Position numbers and translations under genes: made by a program. From an uncultured Myxococcales bacterium (GTDB lineage: Bacteria; Myxococcota_A; UBA9042), in the NCBI GenBank assembly GCA_903919145.1, contig CAIXGW010000208.1, positions 1 to 43,148 on the forward strand: 43,148 nucleotides of DNA, in the 5' to 3' direction. Under the pieces are notes generated by a model, which did no database searches, was not told the DNA's origin, and was given only the letters and a program-made list of their open reading frames with translations. Position 1 is the stretch's first letter, and each line of letters starts with the position of its first letter. Positions 8,555-17,251 of the stretch are shown piece by piece.

Positions 8555-8715
8555 CCGCTGCAGGTTTTGGGCACGTCGCCTGCGGCGATCGGGCTCGGAT
8601 TTCTGACCGGCTGGCGCCAGCCCCCCTGCGGGGTGCGGCGGCGCCGGGTCAGAAACGGCATCGGATGCCGCCGCTCCGCGGTCTCGATCCCGCGTGCGTC
8701 GGGCGCGCGGCCGGG
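8555..8715. repeat. Dispersed hairpin repeat A, copy 1
   Basis: This GC-rich repeat has related copies at 16138-16262 and 16590-16740. It shares blocks such as GGATTTCTG, CCCCCCTGCGGGGTGCGGC and AACGGCATCGGATGCCGCCG. TTTCTGACC...GGCGCC pairs with GGCGCC...GGGTCAGAAA, so a long imperfect hairpin can form. Repeat B follows directly. Both strands have open frames here, but these are by-products of GC-rich repeat sequence. Confidence 0.65.
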
Positions 8716-8856
8716 GGCTCTGCGCAACGGACACAGACCCGATAGGGCGGCGTGCGACGCCGGTTTGGGCGCCAACGCCTTGAATTTCAGCACCTCCTCC
8801 GTTGCCCAAACTCGTGGCCGGGTCGCCGCAGGCGATGCGCCCTGGACCAGGGCATC
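8716..8856. repeat. Dispersed repeat B, copy 2
   Basis: Direct copy of 7571-7711 at about 94% identity. Together with repeat A it forms a composite block of about 300 bp that interrupts the PIN-domain toxin gene starting at 8953. Confidence 0.8.
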
Positions 8857-8867
8857 TGAGGCGCTGC

Positions 8868-8953
8868 CCGCGGTAGGCCACCGCCTCTTTGGTGCCGAGT
8901 TCTTCGACGTACCATTTGGCGGCCACATTGGCGTCAATGACGAAGGAATTCAT
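8868..8953 (-). pseudogene. FitB/VapC-type PIN toxin, 5' remnant
   Basis: The start codon overlaps the antitoxin stop (ATGA). The first 25-28 residues are a clear PIN-domain start (MNSFVIDANVAAKWYVEELG), including the first catalytic Asp. The frame then runs into repeat B sequence and lacks the remaining acidic residues of a PIN nuclease (normally about 130-140 aa). The toxin is therefore almost certainly inactive. The right-hand edge of the homologous part is approximate. Confidence 0.75.
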
Positions 8954-9186
8954 CAGCGATCGCGGTCTTCGCGGATCAGGTCGGTGCTATTGACTGCTGC
9001 AGGCGCTTGCGGCGTCATCGCGCGAATCCGCGCCATTTCCGCAGCGAGTTCGGCTGGGTCGGGACGTAACGCGGCGGTGACGATGAGGCGCAACTCCCCT
9101 TCCAGCGAGCGACCGTGGCGCTTGGCGCGCTGGCGAAGCTGCTCCACCGTCGCCTCCGGCAAATCTCGAATCAGCACCTGCGCCAT
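8953..9186 (-). CDS. FitA-like ribbon-helix-helix antitoxin
   Basis: The protein is 77 aa. Residues 1-40 fit the FitA/VapB ribbon-helix-helix pattern (AQVLIRDLPEATVEQLRQRAKRHGRSLEGELR). The C-terminal tail is acidic and would contact the toxin. GGAGG precedes the ATG. The gene overlaps the broken PIN toxin by ATGA. With its toxin destroyed it is an orphan antitoxin that may still bind its operator at 9197-9216. Confidence 0.85.
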   Translation of the reverse strand: MAQVLIRDLPEATVEQLRQRAKRHGRSLEGELRLIVTAALRPDPAELAAEMARIRAMTPQAPAAVNSTDLIREDRDR

Positions 9187-9196
9187 ACCGGCCTCC

Positions 9197-9216
9197 TGCT
9201 ATCAATAAGGATAGCA
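9197..9216. promoter_or_regulatory. FitA-type operator
   Basis: A perfect inverted repeat, TGCTATC (9197-9203) and GATAGCA (9210-9216), with a 6-bp spacer, lies 10 bp upstream of the antitoxin start. The arms match the TGCTATCA/TGATAGCA half-sites known for Neisseria FitA, although the spacer is shorter than the 12 bp recalled for that operator. Confidence 0.6.
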
Positions 9217-9405
9217 ACTGCGGATCGCGGGTCAAGATCGCTGCGGCAAGGTCGGGCGAGGATTCAGTTCGGTCGCTTCCGCCGACGCGCCCTAAGCGCC
9301 CTACAGGCCCAGCTTCCCAACCCCGCGCCCCCCCCTTGCGCGCCCCCCTCTCAACCGCCAGAATCCGCGCCGCGGCCGCCGCTTGCCCGCCGTCGCCCTG
9401 GGACC

Positions 9406-10878
9406 ATGGCCTTTGACTTCACCACGCTAGAGCTGCTGCGCCACGGCCACCCGGCCTGGAAGCTGCTGCGCTCGGACCACGCCGCGCTGGTGGCCAGCTT
9501 TCTGCACGCCGCCTTTGTGGCGCCCAACGTCCGCGGGGTGGCCCAGGCTGATCTGGCTGAAAAGCTTGAGGATCACCTGTACGACCTGCGCCTGCGCCAC
9601 CCCGACACCTTTGGCCGGCCGCCGCTGGACTATCTGAACGACTGGGCCCAGCCCGACAAAGGCTGGCTGCGCAAGTTCTACCGCCACGGCAGCGATGAGC
9701 CGCAGTTTGACCTGACCCCGGCGGCGGAAAAGGCGATTGGCTGGCTGAATACCCTGACTGAGCGCAGCTTTGTGGGCACTGAGTCGCGGCTGCTGACGCT
9801 CTTTGCCCTGCTGCGGCAGATGTCAGAAGGCAGCGAGACCGACCCCGAGGCGCGCTTGGCCGACCTGCAGCGCCGCCGCGACGACATCGACGCCGAGATG
9901 GCCCGCATCCACCGCGGCGACCTGCCCCTGCTCGATGACACCGCGGTGCGCGACCGCTTTCAGCAGTTTATGCAGCTGGCGCGCGAGCTGCTGGCCGATT
10001 TTCGCGAGGTAGAGCACAACTTTCGCAGCCTGGACCGCAAGGTGCGCGAGCGAATAGCGCTATGGTCCGGCCACAAAGGCGCGCTGCTGCAAGAAATCAT
10101 GGGCGAGCGGGATGCCATTGCCGACTCGGACCAAGGCCGCAGCTTCCGGGCGTTTTGGGAATTCCTGATGTCCAGCCAGCGCCAAGAGGAGCTGAGCGGC
10201 CTGCTGGAGCGGGTGCTGGGGCTGGACGCCGTGGCGGAGCTGGGCCCCGATCCGCGCATGCGCCGCGTCCACTACGACTGGCTGGAAGCGGGCGAGCACA
10301 CCCAGCGCACCGTGGCCGACCTGAGCCGCCAGCTGCGACGCTTCTTGGACGACAAAGCCTGGCTCGAAAACCGCAGAATCATGGACCTGTTGCATGGGAT
10401 TGAGGCCAAAGCGCTGGACCTGCGCGCGGCGCCGCCTCAGGGCGCGGTGATGACGATGGCCGAGACCAGCGCCGAGCTGGAGCTGCCGATGGAGAGGCCG
10501 CTGTATACGCCCACGGTCAAGGTGGCGCTGAGCGATAGCGCGCCGCAGGCCGGCGAAGGATCGGTGGATCTGGGCGCTTTGTATGACCAGGTGGTGGTCG
10601 ACATGGTGCGGCTGCGCCGGCATATTCGCCAGGCGCTGCAGAGCCGGACGCAGGTCACTCTGAGAGAGCTTGCGGAGCTGCAGCCGCTGGAGCACGGGCT
10701 GGCCGAGCTGGTGGCGTATCTGCAGCTGGCGGAAGACAGTTTTGAAGCGGTGGTCGATGAATCCGTAACTGAGACGATTCGCTGGCAGGGTGCTGTGGAC
10801 GAGGGCGAGGACGGCCAGGACGGCGACGTGACCCGCCAAGCCAGCCTGCCGCGGGTGATTTTTGTGAGGCCCAAATGA
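9406..10878 (+). CDS. jetA: Wadjet protein JetA (DUF3375)
   Basis: This 490-aa DUF3375 protein is the kleisin-like (MukF-like) subunit of the Wadjet SMC complex, which recognises and cleaves small circular plasmid DNA. Family features include the N-terminal LLR.GHPAWKLLRSDHAALVASFL, the EKLEDHLYDLR helix and the central DIDAEMARIHRG...LLDDTAVRDRF segment. A long helical region follows, then a C-terminal winged-helix-like part with LRELAELQPLEHGLAELVAYL. I chose the ATG at 9406 because the family begins there; the frame is open further upstream but is not conserved-looking. It is the first gene of jetABCD and overlaps jetB by 4 bases. Confidence 0.93.
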   Translation: MAFDFTTLELLRHGHPAWKLLRSDHAALVASFLHAAFVAPNVRGVAQADLAEKLEDHLYDLRLRHPDTFGRPPLDYLNDWAQPDKGWLRKFYRHGSDEPQFDLTPAAEKAIGWLNTLTERSFVGTESRLLTLFALLRQMSEGSETDPEARLADLQRRRDDIDAEMARIHRGDLPLLDDTAVRDRFQQFMQLARELLADFREVEHNFRSLDRKVRERIALWSGHKGALLQEIMGERDAIADSDQGRSFRAFWEFLMSSQRQEELSGLLERVLGLDAVAELGPDPRMRRVHYDWLEAGEHTQRTVADLSRQLRRFLDDKAWLENRRIMDLLHGIEAKALDLRAAPPQGAVMTMAETSAELELPMERPLYTPTVKVALSDSAPQAGEGSVDLGALYDQVVVDMVRLRRHIRQALQSRTQVTLRELAELQPLEHGLAELVAYLQLAEDSFEAVVDESVTETIRWQGAVDEGEDGQDGDVTRQASLPRVIFVRPK

Positions 10879-11564
10879 GCGAGCTACCCTCAGGATCGGC
10901 GGCGGCGACGGGCGAGCTGTCGGCCCTGGTCGTCCCGCTGCTGCGCGGGGTGATCTACCAAGAGACCGAGCCCAAGCAGTGGTCGCACCTGCTGAATCTG
11001 CAGGCCCGCGTCCGCGATTACGTGGCCGTGCTGGGGCTGGAGCTGGTGCTGGACGAGGCCGAGGGCTACGCCTACCTGCAGTCGCGGCAGGCCGACGAGG
11101 CCGATGGCGCGCCGGGCGAACAGATTCCGCGCTTGGTACCGCGGCGGCCGCTGAGCTTTCAGGTGAGCCTGCTGCTGGCGCTGCTCCGCAAAAAGCTTCT
11201 GGAATTTGACTCGGTGGGCGGCGGCACGCGGCTGGTGCTGAGCCGCGACGAGCTGGTGGAGCTGGTGCGGGTGTTCTTGCCAGAGACGACCAATGAGGCC
11301 CGACTGACCGAGCAGATCGAGACCCAGCTCAACAAGATCGCCGAGATGGGCTTTGTGCGCCGGCTCAAGGGCGAGGCAACGGGCTCTGGCAACAGCGGCG
11401 CGGGGCAACCGGCGATGTACGAAGTGCGGCGGATCCTCAAGGCTTTTGTCGACGCCCAGTGGCTGGCCGAGTTTGACACGCGGCTGGCGGCCTACCAGGC
11501 CCACGCGGCGGCTGGCGCAGGCCTGAGCGGCAGAGCAGGGGCGGGAGGCGGCGACGATGCGTGA
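10875..11564 (+). CDS. jetB: Wadjet protein JetB (DUF4194)
   Basis: This 229-aa DUF4194 protein is the MukE/KITE-like subunit that bridges JetA and JetC. The family pattern is visible: VVPLLRGVIYQETEPKQWSHLL at about 15-37, then VRDYVAVLGLELVLDEAEGYAYLQ at about 46-70. Winged-helix segments follow (LLALLRKKLLEFDS..., LTEQIETQLNKIAEMGFVRRL). Both gene junctions overlap (ATGA with jetA, 8 bases with jetC), so the operon is probably translationally coupled. Confidence 0.92.
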   Translation: MSELPSGSAAATGELSALVVPLLRGVIYQETEPKQWSHLLNLQARVRDYVAVLGLELVLDEAEGYAYLQSRQADEADGAPGEQIPRLVPRRPLSFQVSLLLALLRKKLLEFDSVGGGTRLVLSRDELVELVRVFLPETTNEARLTEQIETQLNKIAEMGFVRRLKGEATGSGNSGAGQPAMYEVRRILKAFVDAQWLAEFDTRLAAYQAHAAAGAGLSGRAGAGGGDDA

Positions 11565-14500
11565 AGCCCTGGCGATGGAACTGGACTTTGTGGCCGATGA
11601 CGCCCGCGCCGGCTTTCGCCTGCAGCGCCTAGAGGTCTACAACTGGGGCACCTTTGACGGCCGGGTCTGGGCCCTACAACCCGATGGCCACAATGCGCTT
11701 TTGACCGGCGACATTGGCTCTGGCAAGTCCACGCTTGTGGATGCCGTGACCACCCTGCTGGTGCCGGCCGGTCGCGTGGCCTACAACAAAGCTGCGGGCG
11801 CCGATAACCGCGAGCGCACCCTGCGCTCCTACGTGCTGGGGCACTACAAGGCAGAGCGCCACGAGCTAAGCGGCTCGGCCAAGCCGGTGGCGCTGCGCGA
11901 TGCCAGCAATTACTCGGTGATCCTTGGGCAATTTCACAACGCCGGCTACGGCCAGACCATTACCCTGGCCCAAGTGTTCTGGATGACCGATCGCCAGGGC
12001 CAGCCGGCGCGGCTGTACGTGGGGGCAGAGAAGGCGCTAGACATCGCCCGCGATTTCAGCGGTTTTGGCGGCGACACGGCCAAGCTCAAGAAGCGCCTGC
12101 GCGCCGGTGGGGCTGAGCTGTTTGACGCGTTCCCGGGCTATAGCGCGTGGTTCCGCCGGCGCTTTGACATCAAAAATGACCAGGCGCTGGAGCTGTTTCA
12201 CCAGACGGTGTCAATGAAGTCGGTGGGCAACCTGACCGATTTTGTGCGCAGCCATATGCTGGAGCCGTTTGATGTGGAGACACGGCTGGCGGCGCTGATG
12301 GCCCACTTTGAGGATCTGAACCGCGCCCACGAGGCCGTGCAAAAGGCCAAGCAGCAAGTGGAGTTGTTGGAGCCACTGGTGGGCGATTGCGACCGCCACG
12401 CCGCGCTGGAAGGGCAGATTGAAGAGCTGCGCCACTGCCGCGAGGCCCTGCGCCCGTACTTTGCCGCCCAGAAGTTGGTGTTGATCGACCGGCGAATCGG
12501 CAATCTGCAAGAGGAGTTGGACAAGGTGGCGGGGCAAGTCGCGCGGCTGGAGGGTCAGCGCCTGAGCCTGCGCCAGAGCGAGGCGGACCTGCGGCTGGCG
12601 ATTGCCGAAAATGGCGGCGACCAGCTCAACCGCCTGGCCGAGCAGATCCAGGCGCGCAGCCGCGAGCTGGCCCAGCGCCAGGCCAAAGCCAAGCGGCACA
12701 AGGAGTTGCTGGCGGTGTTGGGCGAGCTGGCGCCGGGCGATGCCGATGCGTTTGCCGGGCAGCGCCGCCGCCTGACCCAGCAGGCCGAGGGCGACCGCGA
12801 CCTGGAAGCGCGGCTGCAGAACCAGCTGACCGAGCTGAGCGTCCAGCTGCACCAGCGCCGCCAGGAGCTTGGGGAATTAGACCGCGAAATCGCCAGCCTG
12901 CGCGCCCGCAAGAGCAACATCCCCGCCGATCAGGTGGCGCTGCGCACGGCCCTGTGCAAGGCCCTGGCGCTGGCCGAAGACGACGTGCCCTTTGCCGGCG
13001 AGCTGCTGCAAGTGCGCCCGGAGGAACAGGATTGGCAAGGGGCGGCCGAGCGGGTGCTGCGCGGCTTTGGCCTGTCTCTGCTGGTGCCCGATGGGCTGTA
13101 TGGCCCGGTGTCCGGCTGGGTCGACGACACCAACCTCCGCGGCCGGCTGGTGTATTTTCGGGTGCGGGCTGGTGGTCGAGGCGATAGTCAGAATCTGCAC
13201 CGCGACTCGCTGGTGCGCAAGCTGGCGGTCAAGCAGGACTCGCCGTGTTACGACTGGCTGGAGCGCGAGCTGGCCCAGCGTTTTGACCTGGCCTGCTGTG
13301 CGACGCAGGAGCAATTCCGCCGCGAAGTCAAGGCGCTGACTCTGGCGGGCCAGACCAAAGGCGGCGGCGAGCGCCATGAGAAAGACGACCGCCATGCGCT
13401 GGGAGACAAGAGCCGCTACGTGCTCGGCTGGAGCAACGCCGCCAAGCTAGAGGCCCTGCTGGCCAACCAGCGGATTTTGCAGGCGCAGATTGCGGAAATT
13501 GCGGGCAAGTACAGCCACGTCCAGGGTGAGTTCAAAGCCGCCCGCGGGCGGCTGGACGCGCTGACGGCACTGTCGGTGTACTCGGATTTCGCCGAGCTGG
13601 ACTGGCAAAGCGTGGCCACCGAGCTCGCCGACCTGACCGAGCGCAAGCGGGCCCTGGAGGCCGACTCTGACAAGCTGCGCCAGCTCACCAGCCAGCTGCA
13701 AGACATCGAAAAGCAGCTCAAGCTGTGCGAAAACCAGCTCGACGCCGCCAAAGACCAGCGCTCCAAGACTCAGCAAAAGCTCAGCGATGCCGATCAGCTG
13801 CGCCAGCAGGCCCAAGCAGTGCTGGACCAGCCGGCCTTTGCGGGGCACCTGCAGTTTGAGCCGCGGCTGAACGTGCTGCGGAGCGAGGCCCTGGGCGACC
13901 ACCAGCTGACCGTCGAGTCGTGCGACAACCGCGAGCGCGAGCTGCGCGACTGGCTACAGGGCAAAATCGACAGCGAAGACAAGAAGCTGGGCCGCCTGCG
14001 CGACCGCATCATCGACGCCATGCGCGGCTACAAGACCCAGTTTCCGCTGCAGGCCCAAGACGTGGACGTGGCGCTGGCGGCGGCAGGGGAATTCCGCGGG
14101 CTGTTGGCCAAGCTGCGGGCCGACGACCTGCCGCGCTTTGAGGCAAGGTTCCGCGAGCTGCTGACCGTCAACACCATCAACGAAATCGCCAATTTCAGCG
14201 CCCAGCTGCAGCGCGAGCGCGAGACCATCAAAGACCGCATCGCCAAAATCAACGGCTCGCTGGCGCAAATCGACTACAACCCCGGCCGCTACATTGTGCT
14301 GGAGGCCCAGGCCACCACCGACGCCGAGATCCGCGACTTTCAAGGCGAGCTGCGCGCTTGCACCGAAGGGGCCCTGACCGGCTCCGACGACGCGCAGTAC
14401 TCCGAAGCCAAGTTCCTGCAGGTCAAGCAGATTATCGAGCGGTTTAGGGGCCGCGAAGGCGTTGCCGACCTCGACCGCCGCTGGACCGCCAAAGTCACCG

Positions 14501-14952
14501 ACGTGCGCAATTGGTTCCTGTTTGGCGCAAGTGAGCGCTGGCGCCACGACCACAGCGAGCACGAGCACTACTCCGACTCCGGCGGTAAGTCCGGTGGCCA
14601 GAAAGAGAAGCTCGCCTACACCATCTTGGCCGCCAGCTTGGCCTACCAGTTTGGCCTGGAGTGGGGCGCGGTGCGCTCGCGTTCCTTCCGCTTTGTGGTC
14701 ATCGACGAAGCCTTTGGCCGCGGCTCAGACGAGTCGGCCCAATACGGCCTGCGCCTCTTTGCCCAGCTCAACCTGCAACTGCTGATTGTGACGCCGCTGC
14801 AGAAGATCCACATTATCGAGCCGTTTGTGTCGAGTGTCGGGTTTGTGGTGAACGAAGAGGGCCGCTGTTCCAAGATCCGCCACCTGACCATTGAGGAATT
14901 CCGCGCTGAAAAGCCCAAGCGCGCGGCGGTTTTGCCTGGCGAGGGCGGCTGA
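11557..14952 (+). CDS. jetC: Wadjet SMC-like ATPase JetC
   Basis: The protein is 1131 aa. The Walker A motif is GDIGSGKST (residues 51-59) in the N-terminal ATPase half. Long coiled-coil segments (about 270-470 and 630-960) flank a hinge-like region. The C-terminal half has the ABC signature in SGGKSGGQKEK (from Ser1008) and Walker B FVVIDEAFGRG (Asp1050, Glu1051). This is the MukB/SbcC-like motor of Wadjet, which loads on and extrudes plasmid DNA. All ATPase motifs are intact. ATG 11557 overlaps jetB; ATG 11575 is an alternative start. Confidence 0.95.
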   Translation: MREALAMELDFVADDARAGFRLQRLEVYNWGTFDGRVWALQPDGHNALLTGDIGSGKSTLVDAVTTLLVPAGRVAYNKAAGADNRERTLRSYVLGHYKAERHELSGSAKPVALRDASNYSVILGQFHNAGYGQTITLAQVFWMTDRQGQPARLYVGAEKALDIARDFSGFGGDTAKLKKRLRAGGAELFDAFPGYSAWFRRRFDIKNDQALELFHQTVSMKSVGNLTDFVRSHMLEPFDVETRLAALMAHFEDLNRAHEAVQKAKQQVELLEPLVGDCDRHAALEGQIEELRHCREALRPYFAAQKLVLIDRRIGNLQEELDKVAGQVARLEGQRLSLRQSEADLRLAIAENGGDQLNRLAEQIQARSRELAQRQAKAKRHKELLAVLGELAPGDADAFAGQRRRLTQQAEGDRDLEARLQNQLTELSVQLHQRRQELGELDREIASLRARKSNIPADQVALRTALCKALALAEDDVPFAGELLQVRPEEQDWQGAAERVLRGFGLSLLVPDGLYGPVSGWVDDTNLRGRLVYFRVRAGGRGDSQNLHRDSLVRKLAVKQDSPCYDWLERELAQRFDLACCATQEQFRREVKALTLAGQTKGGGERHEKDDRHALGDKSRYVLGWSNAAKLEALLANQRILQAQIAEIAGKYSHVQGEFKAARGRLDALTALSVYSDFAELDWQSVATELADLTERKRALEADSDKLRQLTSQLQDIEKQLKLCENQLDAAKDQRSKTQQKLSDADQLRQQAQAVLDQPAFAGHLQFEPRLNVLRSEALGDHQLTVESCDNRERELRDWLQGKIDSEDKKLGRLRDRIIDAMRGYKTQFPLQAQDVDVALAAAGEFRGLLAKLRADDLPRFEARFRELLTVNTINEIANFSAQLQRERETIKDRIAKINGSLAQIDYNPGRYIVLEAQATTDAEIRDFQGELRACTEGALTGSDDAQYSEAKFLQVKQIIERFRGREGVADLDRRWTAKVTDVRNWFLFGASERWRHDHSEHEHYSDSGGKSGGQKEKLAYTILAASLAYQFGLEWGAVRSRSFRFVVIDEAFGRGSDESAQYGLRLFAQLNLQLLIVTPLQKIHIIEPFVSSVGFVVNEEGRCSKIRHLTIEEFRAEKPKRAAVLPGEGG

Positions 14953-16127
14953 TGGCTTGGACGCGGGCCAGCGACCTCAAGGCCCAGCTGCAGCGGCTGT
15001 GGGACCGCGGCGAGGTCTTGGCTAGTGTGGTTGGCGGCGAGGCGCTGTTTCCGCGGCGCTTGAGCTTGAAGGGCCCCACGGCGGCCGAGCTATCCGACCA
15101 GTTTGAGGCGGCGCGCCAGTGGGTAGCGGAGCTGCGGGCGCAGCCTCAGGTGCGCCTCGTCGAACAGCAGGTCCGCCACCGGCTGCTGGGCGCGCAGGAG
15201 CTTCCCCAGGAAGCGTGGGTAGATACGCTGGATGCCGCCGTGGCGATGCTGGGCAAGCAGCGGGCCCTGGCTCAGTTTCTGCGGCTGCTGGACCAGACCC
15301 GCCAACTTCAGCCGCTCATCGTACCCTGGCTGCAGCGCCGCCCCTTGCAAGCGCTGGAGCTGACAGCCGAATGGCCGCGGCTGCTGGCGGTGGTGGCGTG
15401 GCTGCAGGCCCATCCGCGGCCCGGCGTGTACCTGCGCCACGTCGATGCCCCCGGCGTGCACAGCAAGTTCATCGAACAGCACCGCCAATTGCTGAGCGAA
15501 TGGCTGGACCTAGCGCTTGCACCTGACCACATCGACCCGACCGCGCCGCCCGGCAGCCAGTTCGCGCGCCGCTACGGTTTTGCCGAGAAGCCCGAGCGCC
15601 TGCGCCTGCGCTTTCTGGACCCAGCGGCCAGCTTTCTGCCCGGCGACCAGGGCGCGGATCTGACCCTGGATGCCGCGCATTTCGCCCGCCTGCAGCCGCG
15701 GGTGCAGACGGTGTTTATCACCGAGAATGAGGTGAACTTCCTGGCCTTTCCGCCGCATCCCGCAAGCCTTGTGCTTTTTGGCGCCGGCTACGGGCTAAGC
15801 GCGCTGGGCCGGGCGCCGTGGCTGCAAGCGTGCCGGGTGCTGTACTGGGGCGACCTGGACACCCACGGCTTTGCGATTCTGGACGAGCTGCGCGCCCACT
15901 GCCCCCACGCCGAGTCATTGCTGATGGACCGCGAGACGCTATTGGAGTTCAAGCAGTTCTGGGAGCAGGAGCCCAAGGCCACGGCGCGCGAGCTGACGCG
16001 GCTGAGCGCGGAGGAGCGGGCGCTGTACGACGACCTGCGCCACAACCGGCTGGGCGAGCGGGTGCGGCTGGAGCAGGAGCGGGTGGGCTTTGCCTGGGTG
16101 CTGCGCGGGCTGGCCGGGCTGGGGTAG
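14952..16127 (+). CDS. jetD: Wadjet nuclease JetD (DUF3322/DUF2220)
   Basis: The protein is 391 aa. The N-terminal half is the DUF3322-type arm (SDLKAQLQRLWDRG..., LPQEAWVDTL, RQLQPLIVPWL...). The C-terminal DUF2220 half is a Toprim-like nuclease domain. It carries the acidic motifs FITENEVNFLAF (Glu258) and YWGDLDTHGFAILD (Asp301, Asp303). JetD resembles topoisomerase VI/Spo11 subunits and makes the double-strand break in Wadjet. Catalytic residues are present, so the operon looks functional. The start overlaps the jetC stop. Confidence 0.93.
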   Translation: MAWTRASDLKAQLQRLWDRGEVLASVVGGEALFPRRLSLKGPTAAELSDQFEAARQWVAELRAQPQVRLVEQQVRHRLLGAQELPQEAWVDTLDAAVAMLGKQRALAQFLRLLDQTRQLQPLIVPWLQRRPLQALELTAEWPRLLAVVAWLQAHPRPGVYLRHVDAPGVHSKFIEQHRQLLSEWLDLALAPDHIDPTAPPGSQFARRYGFAEKPERLRLRFLDPAASFLPGDQGADLTLDAAHFARLQPRVQTVFITENEVNFLAFPPHPASLVLFGAGYGLSALGRAPWLQACRVLYWGDLDTHGFAILDELRAHCPHAESLLMDRETLLEFKQFWEQEPKATARELTRLSAEERALYDDLRHNRLGERVRLEQERVGFAWVLRGLAGLG

Positions 16128-16137
16128 GTGGATTCAC

Positions 16138-16530
16138 CAGGCCCGCTGCGGGTTTTGGGCGCGTCGCCAGGGGCGACCGGGCTGCGACCGGCGAGGCGCC
16201 GGCGGCGTCGGACGCCGTCGCTCCGCGATTCGCATCCCTCGCGCATCGGGCCCCCGACAAGTGCTAGGGGATTGTCTGATCCATGACATCGCTCGGGATT
16301 CCCCGCCGGGCAAGCGACCGTAACCCGCAGGGCCGAGCCCCGGGCGTCGCGCGGCTGCGCCAACCTTCAAACACCCCAAGCCATCCAGCCGCGGCGCGCC
16401 CGAGGGCTCGGTCGGCCAGCTGGCAAGCTGGCCGATAGGGCGCGGTCCTGTGACGCGCTGCCGGCAGGCGGCGCGGACCAGGATGCCCCCAACCGGTTCC
16501 ATCGGACAGTCCCGTAGGCAATGTCTGATC
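16138..16530. repeat. Long tandem repeat, unit 1
   Basis: This unit runs from the hairpin repeat A-like block just after jetD to a motif reading TCGGACAGTCCCGTAGGCA followed by ATGTCTGATC. It repeats at a period of about 479 bp: ATTGTCTGATCCATGACATC occurs at 16271 and 16750. Identity is high in the last 260 bp. Open frames occur on the minus strand but change frame between units and resemble no protein, so I treat the region as non-coding. Confidence 0.75.
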
Positions 16531-16589
16531 CGCCTGATGCCTGGGGAATTCGCGGCAGGGGCGGCGCAGAGAGCAGCCGCAAGCCCACC

Positions 16590-17007
16590 GCCTGGGCGCG
16601 TCGCCGGGGGCGACCAGGCTCGGATTTCTGGCCAGCTGCCGCCTGCCCCCCTGCGGGGTGCGGCGCCCGCCGGGCCAGAAACGGCATCGGATGCCGCCGC
16701 TGCGCGGTCTCGATCCTTCGCGCATCGGGCCTCGGACAAGAGGGTGGGGATTGTCTGATCCATGACATCGCTGGGGATTCCCCGCCGGGCAAGCGACCGT
16801 TACCCCAATGGGCCGAGCCCCGGGCGGCGCGCGGCTGCGCCAACCTCCAAACACCCACAGCCATCCAGCCGCGGCGCGCCCGAGGGCTCGGGCGGCCAGC
16901 TGGCAAGCTGGCCGATAGGGCGCGGTCCTGGGACGCGCGGCCGCCAGGCGGCGCGGATCAGGATGCCCCCAACGGCCCATCGGACAGTCCCGTAGGCAAT
17001 GTCTGAC
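16590..17007. repeat. Long tandem repeat, unit 2
   Basis: This is the second copy of the unit at 16138-16530. It begins with the repeat A block (closer in its central part to the copy at 8555 than to unit 1) and ends with the same TCGGACA...TGTCTGA hairpin motif at 16980-17006. The two units fill almost the entire gap between the Wadjet operon and the lipoprotein genes. Confidence 0.75.
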
Positions 17008-17251
17008 GACGGGCAGTCAGTGGCGGCGCCCTGGCGGCAATTGTGCTCGATTCCTCATAACTCAGCATATTGTTTCACGATCGCCGGCCCGCGCTGAACC
17101 CGCTGTTCTCATAGGGAGAGGTTGGAGGCGCGGCCCGGGACCCAGCGGCGCTGAGCCAAAATGTGCCTTTGCATTCACACATTGCCCCAATCTCAACCGC
17201 CGGGAAGTGCAAGGCTGGGCAAGAGCCGGTCCCAGCCGGCCGAGGTCGGTC

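Noticed and set aside
8516-8937. Two overlapping minus-strand open frames across repeats A and B
   Set aside because: Both are translations of GC-rich repeat sequence; only the first 25-28 codons from 8953 are a real PIN-domain start.
9115-9405. In-frame N-terminal extension of JetA
   Set aside because: It would cross the FitA-type operator and antitoxin gene, and the DUF3375 family begins at the ATG at 9406.
16134-16980. Long minus-strand open frames behind jetD
   Set aside because: They consist of repeat sequence, shift frame between the two repeat units, and have no recognisable domain or ribosome site.
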